The translations under genes and the position numbers were made by a program. DNA of 64,000 nucleotides from Lentibacillus jeotgali (GTDB taxonomy: Bacteria > Bacillota > Bacilli > Bacillales > Amphibacillaceae): positions 124,001 through 188,000 of the forward strand of contig NZ_AGAV01000003.1 of NCBI RefSeq assembly GCF_000224785.1, given 5' to 3'. The notes beneath the pieces were generated by a model. That model did no database searches. It saw only the letters and a list, made by a program, of their open reading frames with translations, and was not told where the DNA came from. This document shows, one piece after another, positions 42,163 to 50,202 of this stretch. Numbering within the stretch: the first letter of the stretch is position 1; the number at the start of each line of letters is the position of its first letter.

Positions 42163-43725
42163 TTGCAGGGAGAAGAGAACGTTAAAACGGACTGGACCGT
42201 TTTTGCCGTCAGCGGCGGTTTTTTGATTGTATTTATTGTTCTATCGTTCATTGACAGTACCATGGTTGGGGAATGGATTACAACCTTATTCAATTATTCG
42301 GCCGATCTGTTTGGAGCGTATTGGCAAGTATTGTTATTTGGAAATTTTGCAATTGGTATATTTTTGGCATTTTCAAGATATGGAAACGTCAAATTGGGTA
42401 AGATGGATAAACCAAAATACAGTTATTATCGCTGGGTTGCGATGATTCTCGTAACCCTTCTGGCAAGTGGAGGTGTGTTCTGGGCAGCCTCTGAGCCGAT
42501 GTATCACTATATGACAAAACCCCCACTATTTGGTGGTGAGGAAGCTAATAGTGTACCGGTTGCGTTTGCACAGGCTTTTATGCATTGGGGATTTTTGGCC
42601 TGGGCCATCCTGGGCACGCTTTCAACCATCGTGATGATGTATGTACATTATAGTAAGGGTTTCCCGATGCGGCCAAGAGCGTTGTTGTATCCGGTTTTCG
42701 GGGAGAAAATCTTTCATAAAAGTGTTCTGGGTTCTGCGGCTGATATTTTTTCCATCATTGCTACAGCCGCTGGAACACTGGGGCCGCTAGGATTTCTGGG
42801 GCTACAAATAGCTTATGGGCTGAATCATTTATTTGGTATTCCGAATACGGTGTCGGTAAGCATTCTGGTCGTTGTCGTTCTGGTTGTCATCGCGGCGATT
42901 TCGGCGGCAACCGGGGTTGATCGGGGTATCCTTCTGTTGAGCCGTGTCAATGTGAGCATGACGTTTTTGCTGGGATTTATTATGCTTTTGATTGGTCCTA
43001 CATTGTTCATCATTGATGCATTTATCGGTGGAACAGGTTTTCATCTGCAAAATTTCTTTGCAATGAATTTTTACCGCGGTGACAATGCGTGGCTTGGCGC
43101 GTGGACCATCTTTTTCTGGGGGTGGTTTATCGGCTATGGGCCGATGCTGATCATTTTTATCAGCCGCATCTCCCGCGGCAGAACGATCCGAGAATTGATT
43201 ATCGCGGTATCGATTGTGGCACCGCTTGTGACAAATTTCTGGTTTTCCGTTATAGGCGGAACAGGCGTATTCTTTGAAATGGAGAATCCTGGAGCTGTAT
43301 CCGGAGCATTGAACGAAGCGGGAATGCCCGCTGCTGTCATGGCGATTATGGATCAGCTGCCAATGGGTACGGCCATGGCAGTCGCCTTTCTCATGATATC
43401 CGTTGTTTTCGTGGCAACGACGACCGATACGATGTCTTATACGGTAGCCGTGACATTAACCGGCAATGATCATCCTGCCCGGTGGCTGCGAGTCTTCTGG
43501 GCGCTAATATTTGGTGGAACGACGATGATGATTTTGACTATTGGAGAAGGTAGTATTACCGCTATTCAAAATTCGATTGTTATAACGGCTGTTCCGGTTT
43601 CGTTTTTGCTGTTGCCGCCGTTGTGGAACGCTCCGCAAATTGCGAAGAAAATGGCACTGGAACAGGGACTGATGTGGGAGCGGCCTCGAAAAGGCAGACC
43701 CATTAAAATTGATCATAAGAAATAG
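42163..43725 (+). CDS. BCCT family transporter (osmolyte-type), atypical substrate segment
   Basis: A 520-residue, 12-segment sodium- or proton-coupled carrier. Family marks are F-W-A-A-S-E-P-M-Y-H-Y, A-F-M-H-W-G-F, and I-S-R-I-S-R-G-R-T-I-R-E. In betaine carriers the stretch before the last motif is rich in tryptophan (W-W-x-x-W-x-P-F). Here it reads W-G-W-F-I-G-Y-G-P-M, so the aromatic box that holds quaternary amines is changed and betaine may not be the substrate. The TTG start follows GGGAGG. The acidic or basic C-terminal osmosensor tail is short. It fits a halotolerant lifestyle but specificity is open. Confidence 0.85.
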   Translation: MQGEENVKTDWTVFAVSGGFLIVFIVLSFIDSTMVGEWITTLFNYSADLFGAYWQVLLFGNFAIGIFLAFSRYGNVKLGKMDKPKYSYYRWVAMILVTLLASGGVFWAASEPMYHYMTKPPLFGGEEANSVPVAFAQAFMHWGFLAWAILGTLSTIVMMYVHYSKGFPMRPRALLYPVFGEKIFHKSVLGSAADIFSIIATAAGTLGPLGFLGLQIAYGLNHLFGIPNTVSVSILVVVVLVVIAAISAATGVDRGILLLSRVNVSMTFLLGFIMLLIGPTLFIIDAFIGGTGFHLQNFFAMNFYRGDNAWLGAWTIFFWGWFIGYGPMLIIFISRISRGRTIRELIIAVSIVAPLVTNFWFSVIGGTGVFFEMENPGAVSGALNEAGMPAAVMAIMDQLPMGTAMAVAFLMISVVFVATTTDTMSYTVAVTLTGNDHPARWLRVFWALIFGGTTMMILTIGEGSITAIQNSIVITAVPVSFLLLPPLWNAPQIAKKMALEQGLMWERPRKGRPIKIDHKK

Positions 43726-43728
43726 AGT

Positions 43729-43754
43729 GGGGCACTTCCGGGTGCTCTTTTTTT
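43729..43754 (+). terminator. Terminator after the BCCT gene
   Basis: GGGCAC and GTGCTC pair (one G-T pair) around TTCCGG, followed by eight Ts. Confidence 0.75.
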
Positions 43755-43828
43755 GTCCACTGATTGGAGTTTCGCTTTACCACTGATTTTTGGTATAATG
43801 AAAATAGTATTAAGGGGAGGCGTCACTG

Positions 43829-44650
43829 TTGAGTGAACCGAAAAAGCTGCAAAAAGATGCGAATAACATATTGAAACAGACAAGCCGGACATTTTACATA
43901 CCGATTACACTGCTGAAATCACCGCTGAACCAAACGGTTGGATCAGCCTATTTATGTATGCGTGCTGTTGATGAGATGGAGGATCATGAAGCGCTGGATA
44001 CCGAAACAAAACAACACCTGCTCCGAACAACGAGTGACCTATTGAGGCGCGATCATTTTGACGGTGAGGCCTACCGTGAATTGGTGCAGCCGTATGAAAC
44101 GCAGCTTCCTGAAGTCACATTGCGACTGGATGATTGGCTCCTGCTTTGCCCGGACGGGATTGTTGATAATGTAAAAGCGACGACAAGTATGATGGCTGCA
44201 GGAATGGCTGATTGGGCGGAAAAGGGGTGGAATATCAAGGATAAAGACGATCTTGATGATTACACCTATTACGTTGCCGGGCTTGTCGGCGTCATGCTGT
44301 CTGATATTTGGGAATGGTATGACGGGACCAGGACGGACCGGGATCTTGCCATAGGTTACGGCCGAGGTCTGCAGACTGTCAATATTCTGCGGAACCAGGA
44401 TGAGGATAAAGAACGTGGCGTCAGCTTTGTTCCGGATGGATGGACGCGCGATGACTTGTTCAGATATACCGAAAAGAATCTGGCAAAGGCAGATGAATAC
44501 ATGCAAGATATCAACACCCGGACGATTAAGCTGTTTTGCCGGATTCCGCTCGCCTTGGCTAAACGAACCTTGAAAGCATTGAAAGAGGGCCGCGAAAAGA
44601 TTTCCAGAGATGAAGTTGAAACAATTGTTGAAGATATTAAGAGTGACTAG
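43829..44650 (+). CDS. Squalene/phytoene synthase family protein
   Basis: A 273-residue prenyl-transferase-like enzyme that would join two prenyl diphosphates head to head. The first aspartate-rich motif is D-E-M-E-D and the second lies in N-I-L-R-N-Q-D-E-D-K-E-R-G; S-R-T-F-Y-I-P is the usual N-terminal phosphate site. It is close to the squalene synthase-like group of Bacilli rather than to CrtM with a desaturase neighbour; no carotenoid genes are adjacent. TTG start, AAGGGGAGG upstream. The product (dehydrosqualene, squalene or other) is not decidable. Confidence 0.82.
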   Translation: MSEPKKLQKDANNILKQTSRTFYIPITLLKSPLNQTVGSAYLCMRAVDEMEDHEALDTETKQHLLRTTSDLLRRDHFDGEAYRELVQPYETQLPEVTLRLDDWLLLCPDGIVDNVKATTSMMAAGMADWAEKGWNIKDKDDLDDYTYYVAGLVGVMLSDIWEWYDGTRTDRDLAIGYGRGLQTVNILRNQDEDKERGVSFVPDGWTRDDLFRYTEKNLAKADEYMQDINTRTIKLFCRIPLALAKRTLKALKEGREKISRDEVETIVEDIKSD

Positions 44651-44651
44651 G

Positions 44652-44688
44652 GGCAAAGCCACCATTCAATTCGAATGGTGGCTTTGCC
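44652..44688 (+). terminator. Perfect 16-bp hairpin terminator
   Basis: GGCAAAGCCACCATTC (44652-44667) and GAATGGTGGCTTTGCC (44673-44688) pair fully around a short loop. The T-run after it is weak (ACTTTACATTTTT). Confidence 0.75.
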
Positions 44689-44760
44689 ACTTTACATTTT
44701 TACCAAGTTGTCATTTTTTATATGTAACAGTCGTGTCATTCATAAAGACAGGTAAAAGTA

Positions 44761-44784
44761 AGAGACCGCCCCCGGACGGTCTCT
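44761..44784 (-). terminator. Terminator of the small membrane protein gene
   Basis: AGAGACCG (44761-44768) and CGGTCTCT (44777-44784) pair. It lies 4 bases after the stop at 44789 on the minus strand and is followed there by TTACTTTTACC. Confidence 0.6.
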
Positions 44785-44788
44785 TAAA

Positions 44789-44974
44789 TCATTTGTTCAG
44801 CAATGATTTGAAGCCAAGATATAAGATGGCTCCCGAGAATATGATAATGACCAGACCACCTATCACATTCAAAAACGAAGCCAATCCTCCTGTAATGATC
44901 GACGATGCCGGTATATTAGCCAGTGCAAACCCCGCTAGGACACAAGCCAAATAGAGCAGTGTTAATTGATAAAT
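44789..44974 (-). CDS. Small two-helix membrane protein of unknown function (ATT start likely)
   Basis: About 61 residues: hydrophobic segment 1 starts I-Y-Q-L-T-L-L-Y-L-A-C-V-L, segment 2 includes V-I-G-G-L-V-I-I-I-F-S-G-A. Only a short G-F-K-S-L-L-N-K tail is hydrophilic. AAAGGAGG (ending at 44981) lies 6 bases before ATT 44974; no ATG, GTG or TTG occurs near. The reading frame continues upstream in an unrelated, Ser/Thr-rich sequence that overlaps the next gene and is probably not translated. I recognise no family. It may be transcribed with the Pro/Gly-rich protein gene upstream. Confidence 0.6.
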   Translation of the reverse strand: MYQLTLLYLACVLAGFALANIPASSIITGGLASFLNVIGGLVIIIFSGAILYLGFKSLLNK

Positions 44975-45038
44975 AATATCCCTCCTTTGCGTGATGTATA
45001 CGGAACTATTCAGCATAAGAGGGCTGAGAAAAAACTTG

Positions 45039-45509
45039 CTAATAGCACTGGAATGACTGAACGTTATCCAGGTCGACACCGTAGTAGACCCATCTGTTTC
45101 GCTGCCATCTGAAGCCTGCAATTGACTGTCTGCCGACAAATACTGGGAAAAACCAGAATGAATCCCACCTCAACCAGATATATGTGAATTGAAATAGGCA
45201 TCGCTGGATTGCACCTGGATCGACTGCAAAGACCCCGAAGTTACCTTGAGCCTGCTGTGTCTGCGGCTGTTGCGGTGTGAATGATGGAGGCGGTGAAGTT
45301 GGAGCACTGACTTGCTGCTGTCCTCCTGGAAATCCTGTAGGTGGCCCTCCGCCTGTCTGTCCAGGTGGTCCACCGAATGGAGGGGCGCCTCCCGATTGCC
45401 CGGGCGTACCGCCAAATGGAGGCCCTGGCCCGGGACCGTCACCTTGAAACCATGGCAGATTAAATATTCTCGGATCGCCATATGGTGGCTGGTTATGATT
45501 CATATTCAA
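45039..45509 (-). CDS. Pro/Gly-rich protein with a conserved aromatic C-terminal domain
   Basis: 156 residues. Residues 20-100 are low complexity (P-P-F-G-G, P-G-Q-T-G-G-G-P-P, then Gln-rich), like a disordered collagen-like linker. The last 60 residues form a compact domain: R-C-L-F-Q-F-T-Y-I-W-L, F-W-F-F-P-V-F-V-G, G-F-R-W, R-W-V-Y-Y-G-V-D-L and S-F-Q-C. Proteins with this tail occur in spore-forming Bacilli and may be surface or coat proteins, but I cannot give a proven role. AGGAGG lies before the ATG. Confidence 0.65.
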   Translation of the reverse strand: MNMNHNQPPYGDPRIFNLPWFQGDGPGPGPPFGGTPGQSGGAPPFGGPPGQTGGGPPTGFPGGQQQVSAPTSPPPSFTPQQPQTQQAQGNFGVFAVDPGAIQRCLFQFTYIWLRWDSFWFFPVFVGRQSIAGFRWQRNRWVYYGVDLDNVQSFQCY

Positions 45510-45633
45510 TTTCCTCCTTAATCGTCCTTCTCTTTAGCCTATGGGGATTCGTCTATTTTTGTATGGGCGTATAAATTGGTTTAAAGGAAAATATACGATT
45601 TGATTCAGTCTTTAATTATTTGGCCATTTCCCA

Positions 45634-45664
45634 TTGACTCTAACGTTACGTTATACTTTAAAGT
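45634..45664 (+). promoter_or_regulatory. MerR-type promoter with 19-base spacer
   Basis: TTGACT (45634-45639) and TAAAGT (45659-45664) are separated by 19 bases, the long spacer that MerR activators correct by twisting DNA. The spacer holds the dyad TAACG-TTA-CGTTA (45641-45653). It lies directly before the MerR-family gene, so autoactivation is expected. Confidence 0.75.
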
Positions 45665-45688
45665 GACAGTTGAAGGGAGGCTGCAGCG

Positions 45689-46426
45689 ATGAAAGTAAAA
45701 GGAGTTGCCGAATTAGTTGGCATCAGTGTGCGCACACTGCATCATTACGATGATATCGGACTGCTTAAACCCGATACTACTGATTCAGGCTATCGGATCT
45801 ATTCGGAAAAGAATCTCGAAACATTGCAGCAGATATTATTTTTCAAAAAGCTTGGCTTCCCCTTGAAGAAAATAAAGGAGATTATCAACAGTCCTTCGTT
45901 TGACAGGGAAGAGGCGCTTGAGATTCAGCGCAGGATGCTGCTGGAAGAGCGATCCCGTCTGGACAATATGATTGCGACAATTGATAAGACAATCCAGCAT
46001 GTGAAAGGAGGGACTCCAATGAATGATCAGGAGAAGTTTGAGGGATTTGATTTCAGCAAAAACCCATACGAACAGGAAGCCCGCGAACGCTGGGGCGATA
46101 AAGCGGTTGATGAGTCAAATGCTAAAATCGATAAGATGTCAAATGAAGAAAAAGAAGCAATGGGCAAAGAATTTGACCGAATTTATCGTGACCTTGCTGC
46201 AATCCGTCATAAATCACCCGATTCAGATGAAGCACAGGAAGCCATCAAAGTTTGGTATGACTACTTGAATAAGATTGGCAATTATTCACTGGATGCCTTC
46301 AAAGGGCTCGGGCAAATGTATGTCGACGACGAACGTTTTACGAAAAACATCGACAAGTATGGTGATGGACTGTCCGTATTCATGCGTGATGCCATGGCTG
46401 TGTATGCGGATCGGAACAAAGGATAG
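45689..46426 (+). CDS. MerR family activator with TipAS ligand domain (Mta/TipA-like)
   Basis: 245 residues. The winged helix (1-70) contains V-R-T-L-H-H-Y-D-D-I-G-L-L-K-P and G-Y-R-I-Y, followed by a dimer coiled coil to about 110. The C-terminal TipAS domain (Y-E-Q-E-A-R-E-R-W-G-D, then D-A-F-K-G-L-G-Q-M-Y and D-E-R-F) binds thiopeptides or other drugs in relatives. It probably activates its own promoter and drug-resistance genes elsewhere, because no transporter follows. GGGAGG precedes the ATG. Confidence 0.88.
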   Translation: MKVKGVAELVGISVRTLHHYDDIGLLKPDTTDSGYRIYSEKNLETLQQILFFKKLGFPLKKIKEIINSPSFDREEALEIQRRMLLEERSRLDNMIATIDKTIQHVKGGTPMNDQEKFEGFDFSKNPYEQEARERWGDKAVDESNAKIDKMSNEEKEAMGKEFDRIYRDLAAIRHKSPDSDEAQEAIKVWYDYLNKIGNYSLDAFKGLGQMYVDDERFTKNIDKYGDGLSVFMRDAMAVYADRNKG

Positions 46427-46447
46427 TATCGCCTGCGAATATAATAC

Positions 46448-46488
46448 AAAAAGAGGTCACAGCATTTATAAAGGTGTGACCTCTTTTT
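46448..46488. terminator. Bidirectional terminator between merR-type gene and thiE
   Basis: AAAAAGAGGTCACA and TGTGACCTCTTTTT pair around a 13-base loop; A-run and T-run on opposite sides suit both convergent transcripts. Confidence 0.85.
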
Positions 46489-46501
46489 GGTTATCGGTTA
46501 C

Positions 46502-47107
46502 TCAAAGATTTTTGACAGCTTCGCCGATATTATCTGCCTTCGTAATCGCTGAAATAACTGCAACCCCATCAGCACCGGCATCAATGACGGAGGATGCATT
46601 CTTCTCGGTGATCCCGCCAATCCCGACGATCGGCGTACCGGGATGCTGTTGCTTTAAGGATCTGATCCATTCAAGCCCGACAGCTTGTTCAGCATCGTCC
46701 TTTGATGACGTGGCAAAGACTGACCCGGCACCGAGGTAATCAGCCAGCTGGATGGGGCTATTGTCGGCCTCGATTTGATTGGATACTGACAGACCAATGA
46801 TTCTATCGGGAAACATCTCCCGTACTTTATCAAGCTGTAAGTCATCCTGTCCAACATGGATGCCGTCAGCGTCCAGCGGTTCAACTAGATCAATATCATC
46901 GTTTACGAAAAACATGATGTTATGCTGGGAGCAAATGTCACGGATTCTGCGACCCAATACCAGTTTTTGCTGACCGGTTAACGAACCTTTACCTTTTTCC
47001 CGGAACTGAAAAGCGGTAATGCCTGCTTCTGCTGCTTCTTCGAGGATAACCTCTGGTTTCCGGTTACAGTTCTGGCTTCCCATGATAAAGTATTTTCTTA
47101 AATTCAT
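46502..47107 (-). CDS. thiE: Thiamine phosphate synthase
   Basis: A 201-residue TIM-barrel enzyme joining HMP-pyrophosphate and thiazole phosphate. Marks are Q-F-R-E-K-G (pyrophosphate site), F-F-V-N-D-D-I-D-L, D-G-I-H-V-G-Q-D-D, G-S-V-F-A-T-S-S-K and V-G-I-G-G-I. It is the last gene of the thi operon, 3 bases after thiM, and ends at the shared terminator. Confidence 0.95.
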   Translation of the reverse strand: MNLRKYFIMGSQNCNRKPEVILEEAAEAGITAFQFREKGKGSLTGQQKLVLGRRIRDICSQHNIMFFVNDDIDLVEPLDADGIHVGQDDLQLDKVREMFPDRIIGLSVSNQIEADNSPIQLADYLGAGSVFATSSKDDAEQAVGLEWIRSLKQQHPGTPIVGIGGITEKNASSVIDAGADGVAVISAITKADNIGEAVKNL

Positions 47108-47110
47108 AGG

Positions 47111-47881
47111 CTACGTCCTTTCCAGTTCGGCAGGGTCGAGCGACAGTGCGTCGATGAAATGGGGGAGAAACGTCCCCGAACCATTGACACCGGTTTGTCT
47201 GGCGGCATGTTCTGCGGCGAGCCCGTAAAATTCAGCAACGGTCAATGCTTGCTGCCCGATGTCTCTCCCCGTTGTCAGGCATGCTGTTAAAATTGACCCG
47301 AGCAGGCAGCCTGCGCCGGTTATTTTACCTAAAATCGGGTGACCAGTCTGATTTTGCAAAACCTGGTCAGCAGTGTAAATTATATCTGTTTTACCGGTGA
47401 CAACAGCAGCAGACTGATATGTTTCAGCTACCTTTCTCGCAACCTCATCGGCATTACCTTCACCAACTGATTCAACGCCTTTCGTTTCCCAGGGAATTTC
47501 AGCCAGATGAGCGAGTTCGCCTGGGTTTCCTTTAATCACGGTCGGCTTCACTTGTTCCAGAATGCTTTTGACAGCTTTAGTTCGGAATGGCGTTGCGGCA
47601 ACACCTACAGGGTCAAGGACGACAGGAATCCCATTTTCGTTGGCAGCAACACCCGCCCGGATCATCGCCTGCAGTTCAACAGCAGTGAGCGTCCCGATAT
47701 TGAGGAGAACGCCATCTGAATTGGATACCATATCAGGTACTTCTTCTTCAGCTTTAGCCATCACAGGTGCGGCACCAAACGATAACAAACCGTTTGCCGA
47801 AAAATTCATGACCACCTGATTTGTCAGATGATGGATAAGCGGTGTTGCCTCACGCGCTTCTTGAATAATCGAATGATTCAT
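47111..47881 (-). CDS. thiM: Hydroxyethylthiazole kinase
   Basis: 256 residues. The salvage kinase phosphorylates hydroxyethylthiazole from the medium or from thiamine breakdown. P-L-I-H-H-L-T-N-Q-V at the start, D-P-V-G-V-A-A-T-P-F-R, K-G-N-P-G-E and the C-terminal anion hole G-K-I-T-G-A-G-C are the ThiM signatures. ATG 47881 directly follows the thiD stop, so coupling is tight. Confidence 0.95.
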   Translation of the reverse strand: MNHSIIQEAREATPLIHHLTNQVVMNFSANGLLSFGAAPVMAKAEEEVPDMVSNSDGVLLNIGTLTAVELQAMIRAGVAANENGIPVVLDPVGVAATPFRTKAVKSILEQVKPTVIKGNPGELAHLAEIPWETKGVESVGEGNADEVARKVAETYQSAAVVTGKTDIIYTADQVLQNQTGHPILGKITGAGCLLGSILTACLTTGRDIGQQALTVAEFYGLAAEHAARQTGVNGSGTFLPHFIDALSLDPAELERT

Positions 47882-48685
47882 TTACTTCACCCTTTCTATT
47901 CGATGTGCCCACTGATTGGTCGGGCCGCTTCCCTTTCCGATCGAAAATGAATGACGGATGGCAGCCGTTACAAAGTCTTTTGCCTTTTGAACAGCTTCCG
48001 GCATTTGATAGCCATGGCTTACATAGGCAGTGATGGCTGCAGAATAGGTACAGCCTGTGCCATGCGTATTGGTCGTATCGATACGCTCTGCCTGGAAGGT
48101 ATGCATTGTTTCCCCATCAAACAAAAAGTCGACTGCTTGACCTTGCATATGACCGCCTTTGACTAAGGCAGCTTTTGAACCGAATTCCTCCACTATCCGC
48201 TTAGCAGCCTGCTGCATCTCTTTAGTTGTTTTTATTTCTTCGCCGATAATGACTTCTGCCTCCGGAATATTCGGTGTTACCAGCGCAGATAATGGAAGCA
48301 AGTTCTTGCGTAAATAGTCGCGGGAGTTTTCCGCAATTAATGTGTGTCCGCTCGTGGTCACCATAACCGGGTCCATAATATAAGGAGCATCCAACTCGGA
48401 AATCTTTTCCGACACAGCATCCATGATAGCCATGTCGGCCAGCATACCAGTTTTGAACGCCTGGAAAGGTATATCGCAAATAACCGAATCCAGCTGCTGC
48501 TTAATGACGGGAACTGGCATATGCTGCACATCCTGAACGCCGGTGGTATTTTGAGCAACCACAGATGTGATAACTGACATACCATACGCCTTTAATTCCT
48601 GAAATGTCTTCAAGTCAGCCTGGATGCCGGCGCCGCCGCTCGGATCGGTGCCGGCAATTGTTAATGTTGCTGGAATATGTGTCAT
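47882..48685 (-). CDS. thiD: Hydroxymethylpyrimidine/phosphomethylpyrimidine kinase
   Basis: 267 residues. It phosphorylates HMP and HMP-phosphate. T-I-A-G-T-D-P-S-G-G-A-G-I-Q-A-D at the start, D-P-V-M-V-T-T-S-G in the middle and H-G-T-G-C-T-Y-S-A-A-I near the end are the ribokinase-type ThiD motifs. ATG 48685 overlaps the tenA stop (ATGA) and has GGTGAG upstream, making it preferable to codons further up inside tenA. Confidence 0.95.
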   Translation of the reverse strand: MTHIPATLTIAGTDPSGGAGIQADLKTFQELKAYGMSVITSVVAQNTTGVQDVQHMPVPVIKQQLDSVICDIPFQAFKTGMLADMAIMDAVSEKISELDAPYIMDPVMVTTSGHTLIAENSRDYLRKNLLPLSALVTPNIPEAEVIIGEEIKTTKEMQQAAKRIVEEFGSKAALVKGGHMQGQAVDFLFDGETMHTFQAERIDTTNTHGTGCTYSAAITAYVSHGYQMPEAVQKAKDFVTAAIRHSFSIGKGSGPTNQWAHRIERVK

Positions 48686-49365
48686 GGACTGCTCACCTTC
48701 TTTCCGGTAGACCATTCTTCACACGTGTAAGCCATCTCCCAGAAAGCCAGCTCCAACATACAGCTTTTGCGGAATGCTTCTATCATGTGCCCCCGTTCTT
48801 CCTGTGAGGCATTTTCAGCGATTCTGTCCAGGCGGTCGCACATTTCTTCGGTTTTGTTCCCTTTCTCTGCATAGAAATTGATCCATTGGTAAAATGGGTG
48901 GTCTGCTGGCGGGTCGTATTGTGTCTTTAATTCCCGGCCGATTTCCAAATAAGTCCATGGGCAAGGCAGAACGGCACTGATAGCCTCACCCAAGCCGCCC
49001 ATGTTTGTGTGATACATCATGTGTTTTACATAATGATCCGCGGTCGGCGGGAGCGGATACCCCTGAAGCTCATCATAGCCAACGCCAATATGATCACAGA
49101 AGTTGTGATGCGGATGGACTTCACTGTTTAAAACGAATTGGATCTGGTTATTAAAAAATTGCATGTCTTCACGTTTTGCAGATTTGGAAATAGCCGTTCC
49201 ATAAATCCGCATAAATGCGTTTAGATACTCAAAGTCAGCTTTTATATAATGTGCGATGGCCTCATCCGGAACATCTCCTTTTCCAATACCATCGACAAAT
49301 GGGTGATTCATAATGGCCTGGAAAAGATCATCGTTTTCTTTCCGTAACATCTGTGTGAATGTCAT
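48682..49365 (-). CDS. tenA: Aminopyrimidine aminohydrolase (TenA family)
   Basis: 227 residues. TenA recycles damaged thiamine by releasing HMP from formylaminopyrimidine. F-V-D-G-I-G-K-G-D-V-P, Y-I-K-A-D-F-E-Y-L, V-L-P-C-P-W-T-Y-L-E-I-G and M-L-E-L-A-F-W-E-M-A show the helical fold with the active-site Cys (L-P-C-P-W) and Glu. AAAGGAG is upstream. It follows thiW by 26 bases and overlaps thiD, placing it in the salvage arm of this operon. Confidence 0.93.
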   Translation of the reverse strand: MTFTQMLRKENDDLFQAIMNHPFVDGIGKGDVPDEAIAHYIKADFEYLNAFMRIYGTAISKSAKREDMQFFNNQIQFVLNSEVHPHHNFCDHIGVGYDELQGYPLPPTADHYVKHMMYHTNMGGLGEAISAVLPCPWTYLEIGRELKTQYDPPADHPFYQWINFYAEKGNKTEEMCDRLDRIAENASQEERGHMIEAFRKSCMLELAFWEMAYTCEEWSTGKKVSSP

Positions 49366-49391
49366 GAGAAAATCTCCTTTTTGAACAGACT

Positions 49392-49883
49392 TTATACGTG
49401 ATTCTTTATCAAATTTTCCTGTTTCACTTTTGAAACGACAAACCAGCCGATTAATGCACCTGATATACTGCTGACGAGAAATGATGGCATAAAGAAGAAT
49501 GCGCCAGCTGAACTGCCCAATAAGATACGGGCAAATGGCACGACAAACAATGAACCAAAAATCCCGGTGCCAATTGCTTCACCAAGTGCAGCCATCCCTT
49601 TTGTGGCAGTCAGGCGATACAGATAACCAGCCAGAAAAGCACCGATCATGCCGCCCGGAAAAGCCAGCAGTGTCCCCAGACCAAGCATATTGCGGAGCAG
49701 CCCGATCATAAAGGCGATGATAACTGCCGGCCCCGGACCCAGCGTAACCGCTGCCATGACATTGACCGCATGCTGGATCGGATAGGCCTTGGCAACGCCT
49801 GCCGGGAACCATAGGATCTGTGCGCCTAGGGTACCAATCGCCACAAAGACTGCCATTGTTGTCAGTAAACGTGTCCGGTTCAA
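49392..49883 (-). CDS. thiW: Thiazole-precursor ECF transporter S component
   Basis: A 163-residue membrane protein with five or six helices: A-V-F-V-A-I-G-T-L-G-A, Y-P-I-Q-H-A-V-N-V-M-A-A-V-T-L-G-P-G, and G-G-M-I-G-A-F-L-A-G-Y. These match ThiW, the substrate-binding subunit predicted to import hydroxyethylthiazole with a shared energy-coupling module encoded elsewhere. It is the first gene after the TPP riboswitch; thiM downstream would phosphorylate the imported thiazole, so the operon is salvage-oriented and lacks de novo genes (thiC, thiG). Confidence 0.9.
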   Translation of the reverse strand: MNRTRLLTTMAVFVAIGTLGAQILWFPAGVAKAYPIQHAVNVMAAVTLGPGPAVIIAFMIGLLRNMLGLGTLLAFPGGMIGAFLAGYLYRLTATKGMAALGEAIGTGIFGSLFVVPFARILLGSSAGAFFFMPSFLVSSISGALIGWFVVSKVKQENLIKNHV

Positions 49884-49921
49884 ACTCAGGTCCTCCTCTC
49901 ATTAGGGGCAGAAGGCAAATT

Positions 49922-49955
49922 AAAAAAGCCAGATCCATAGACTGGACCTGGCTTG
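49922..49955 (-). terminator. Expression-platform terminator of the TPP riboswitch
   Basis: AAGCCAGGTCCAGTC and GGATCTGGCTT pair on the minus strand, followed by TTTTT. It lies between the aptamer and thiW, so TPP binding should favour this terminator. Confidence 0.8.
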
Positions 49956-49983
49956 GAATAGCTGATATCACACTGCCGTCAGA

Positions 49984-50082
49984 CTACTTCCCTACGCTGG
50001 TATTAGCCAGATCAGGTCCGTAAGAGTCGGAAAGCTCAGACGCCTTTCCTCTCAGCCCGCGTTTCTTGGGCACCCCTAGTAG
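49984..50082 (-). promoter_or_regulatory. TPP riboswitch (THI element)
   Basis: On the minus strand the conserved parts appear in order: ACTAGGGGTGCC, GGGCTGAGAGG, then ACCTGATCTGGCTAATACC and AGCGTAGGGAAGT. These are the thi-box sequence elements that bind thiamine pyrophosphate. It precedes a terminator and thiW, so it switches the whole operon off when TPP is plentiful. Confidence 0.95.
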
Positions 50083-50202
50083 TTTTAATGTATTGCATTA
50101 TGCAACTTGAGTGTAACAAAAGGATTGGCATTTGTCATCCAGATTATTTAATTTTCCCGACAATCCTAATATAAATGTTCACTTGTTTCAGCCTTCTGAT
50201 TA

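Noticed and set aside
44975-45139. Upstream extension of the small membrane protein to residue 117
   Set aside because: The extension overlaps the Pro/Gly-rich protein gene in another frame and has no binding site; the strong Shine-Dalgarno lies just before the ATT at 44974.
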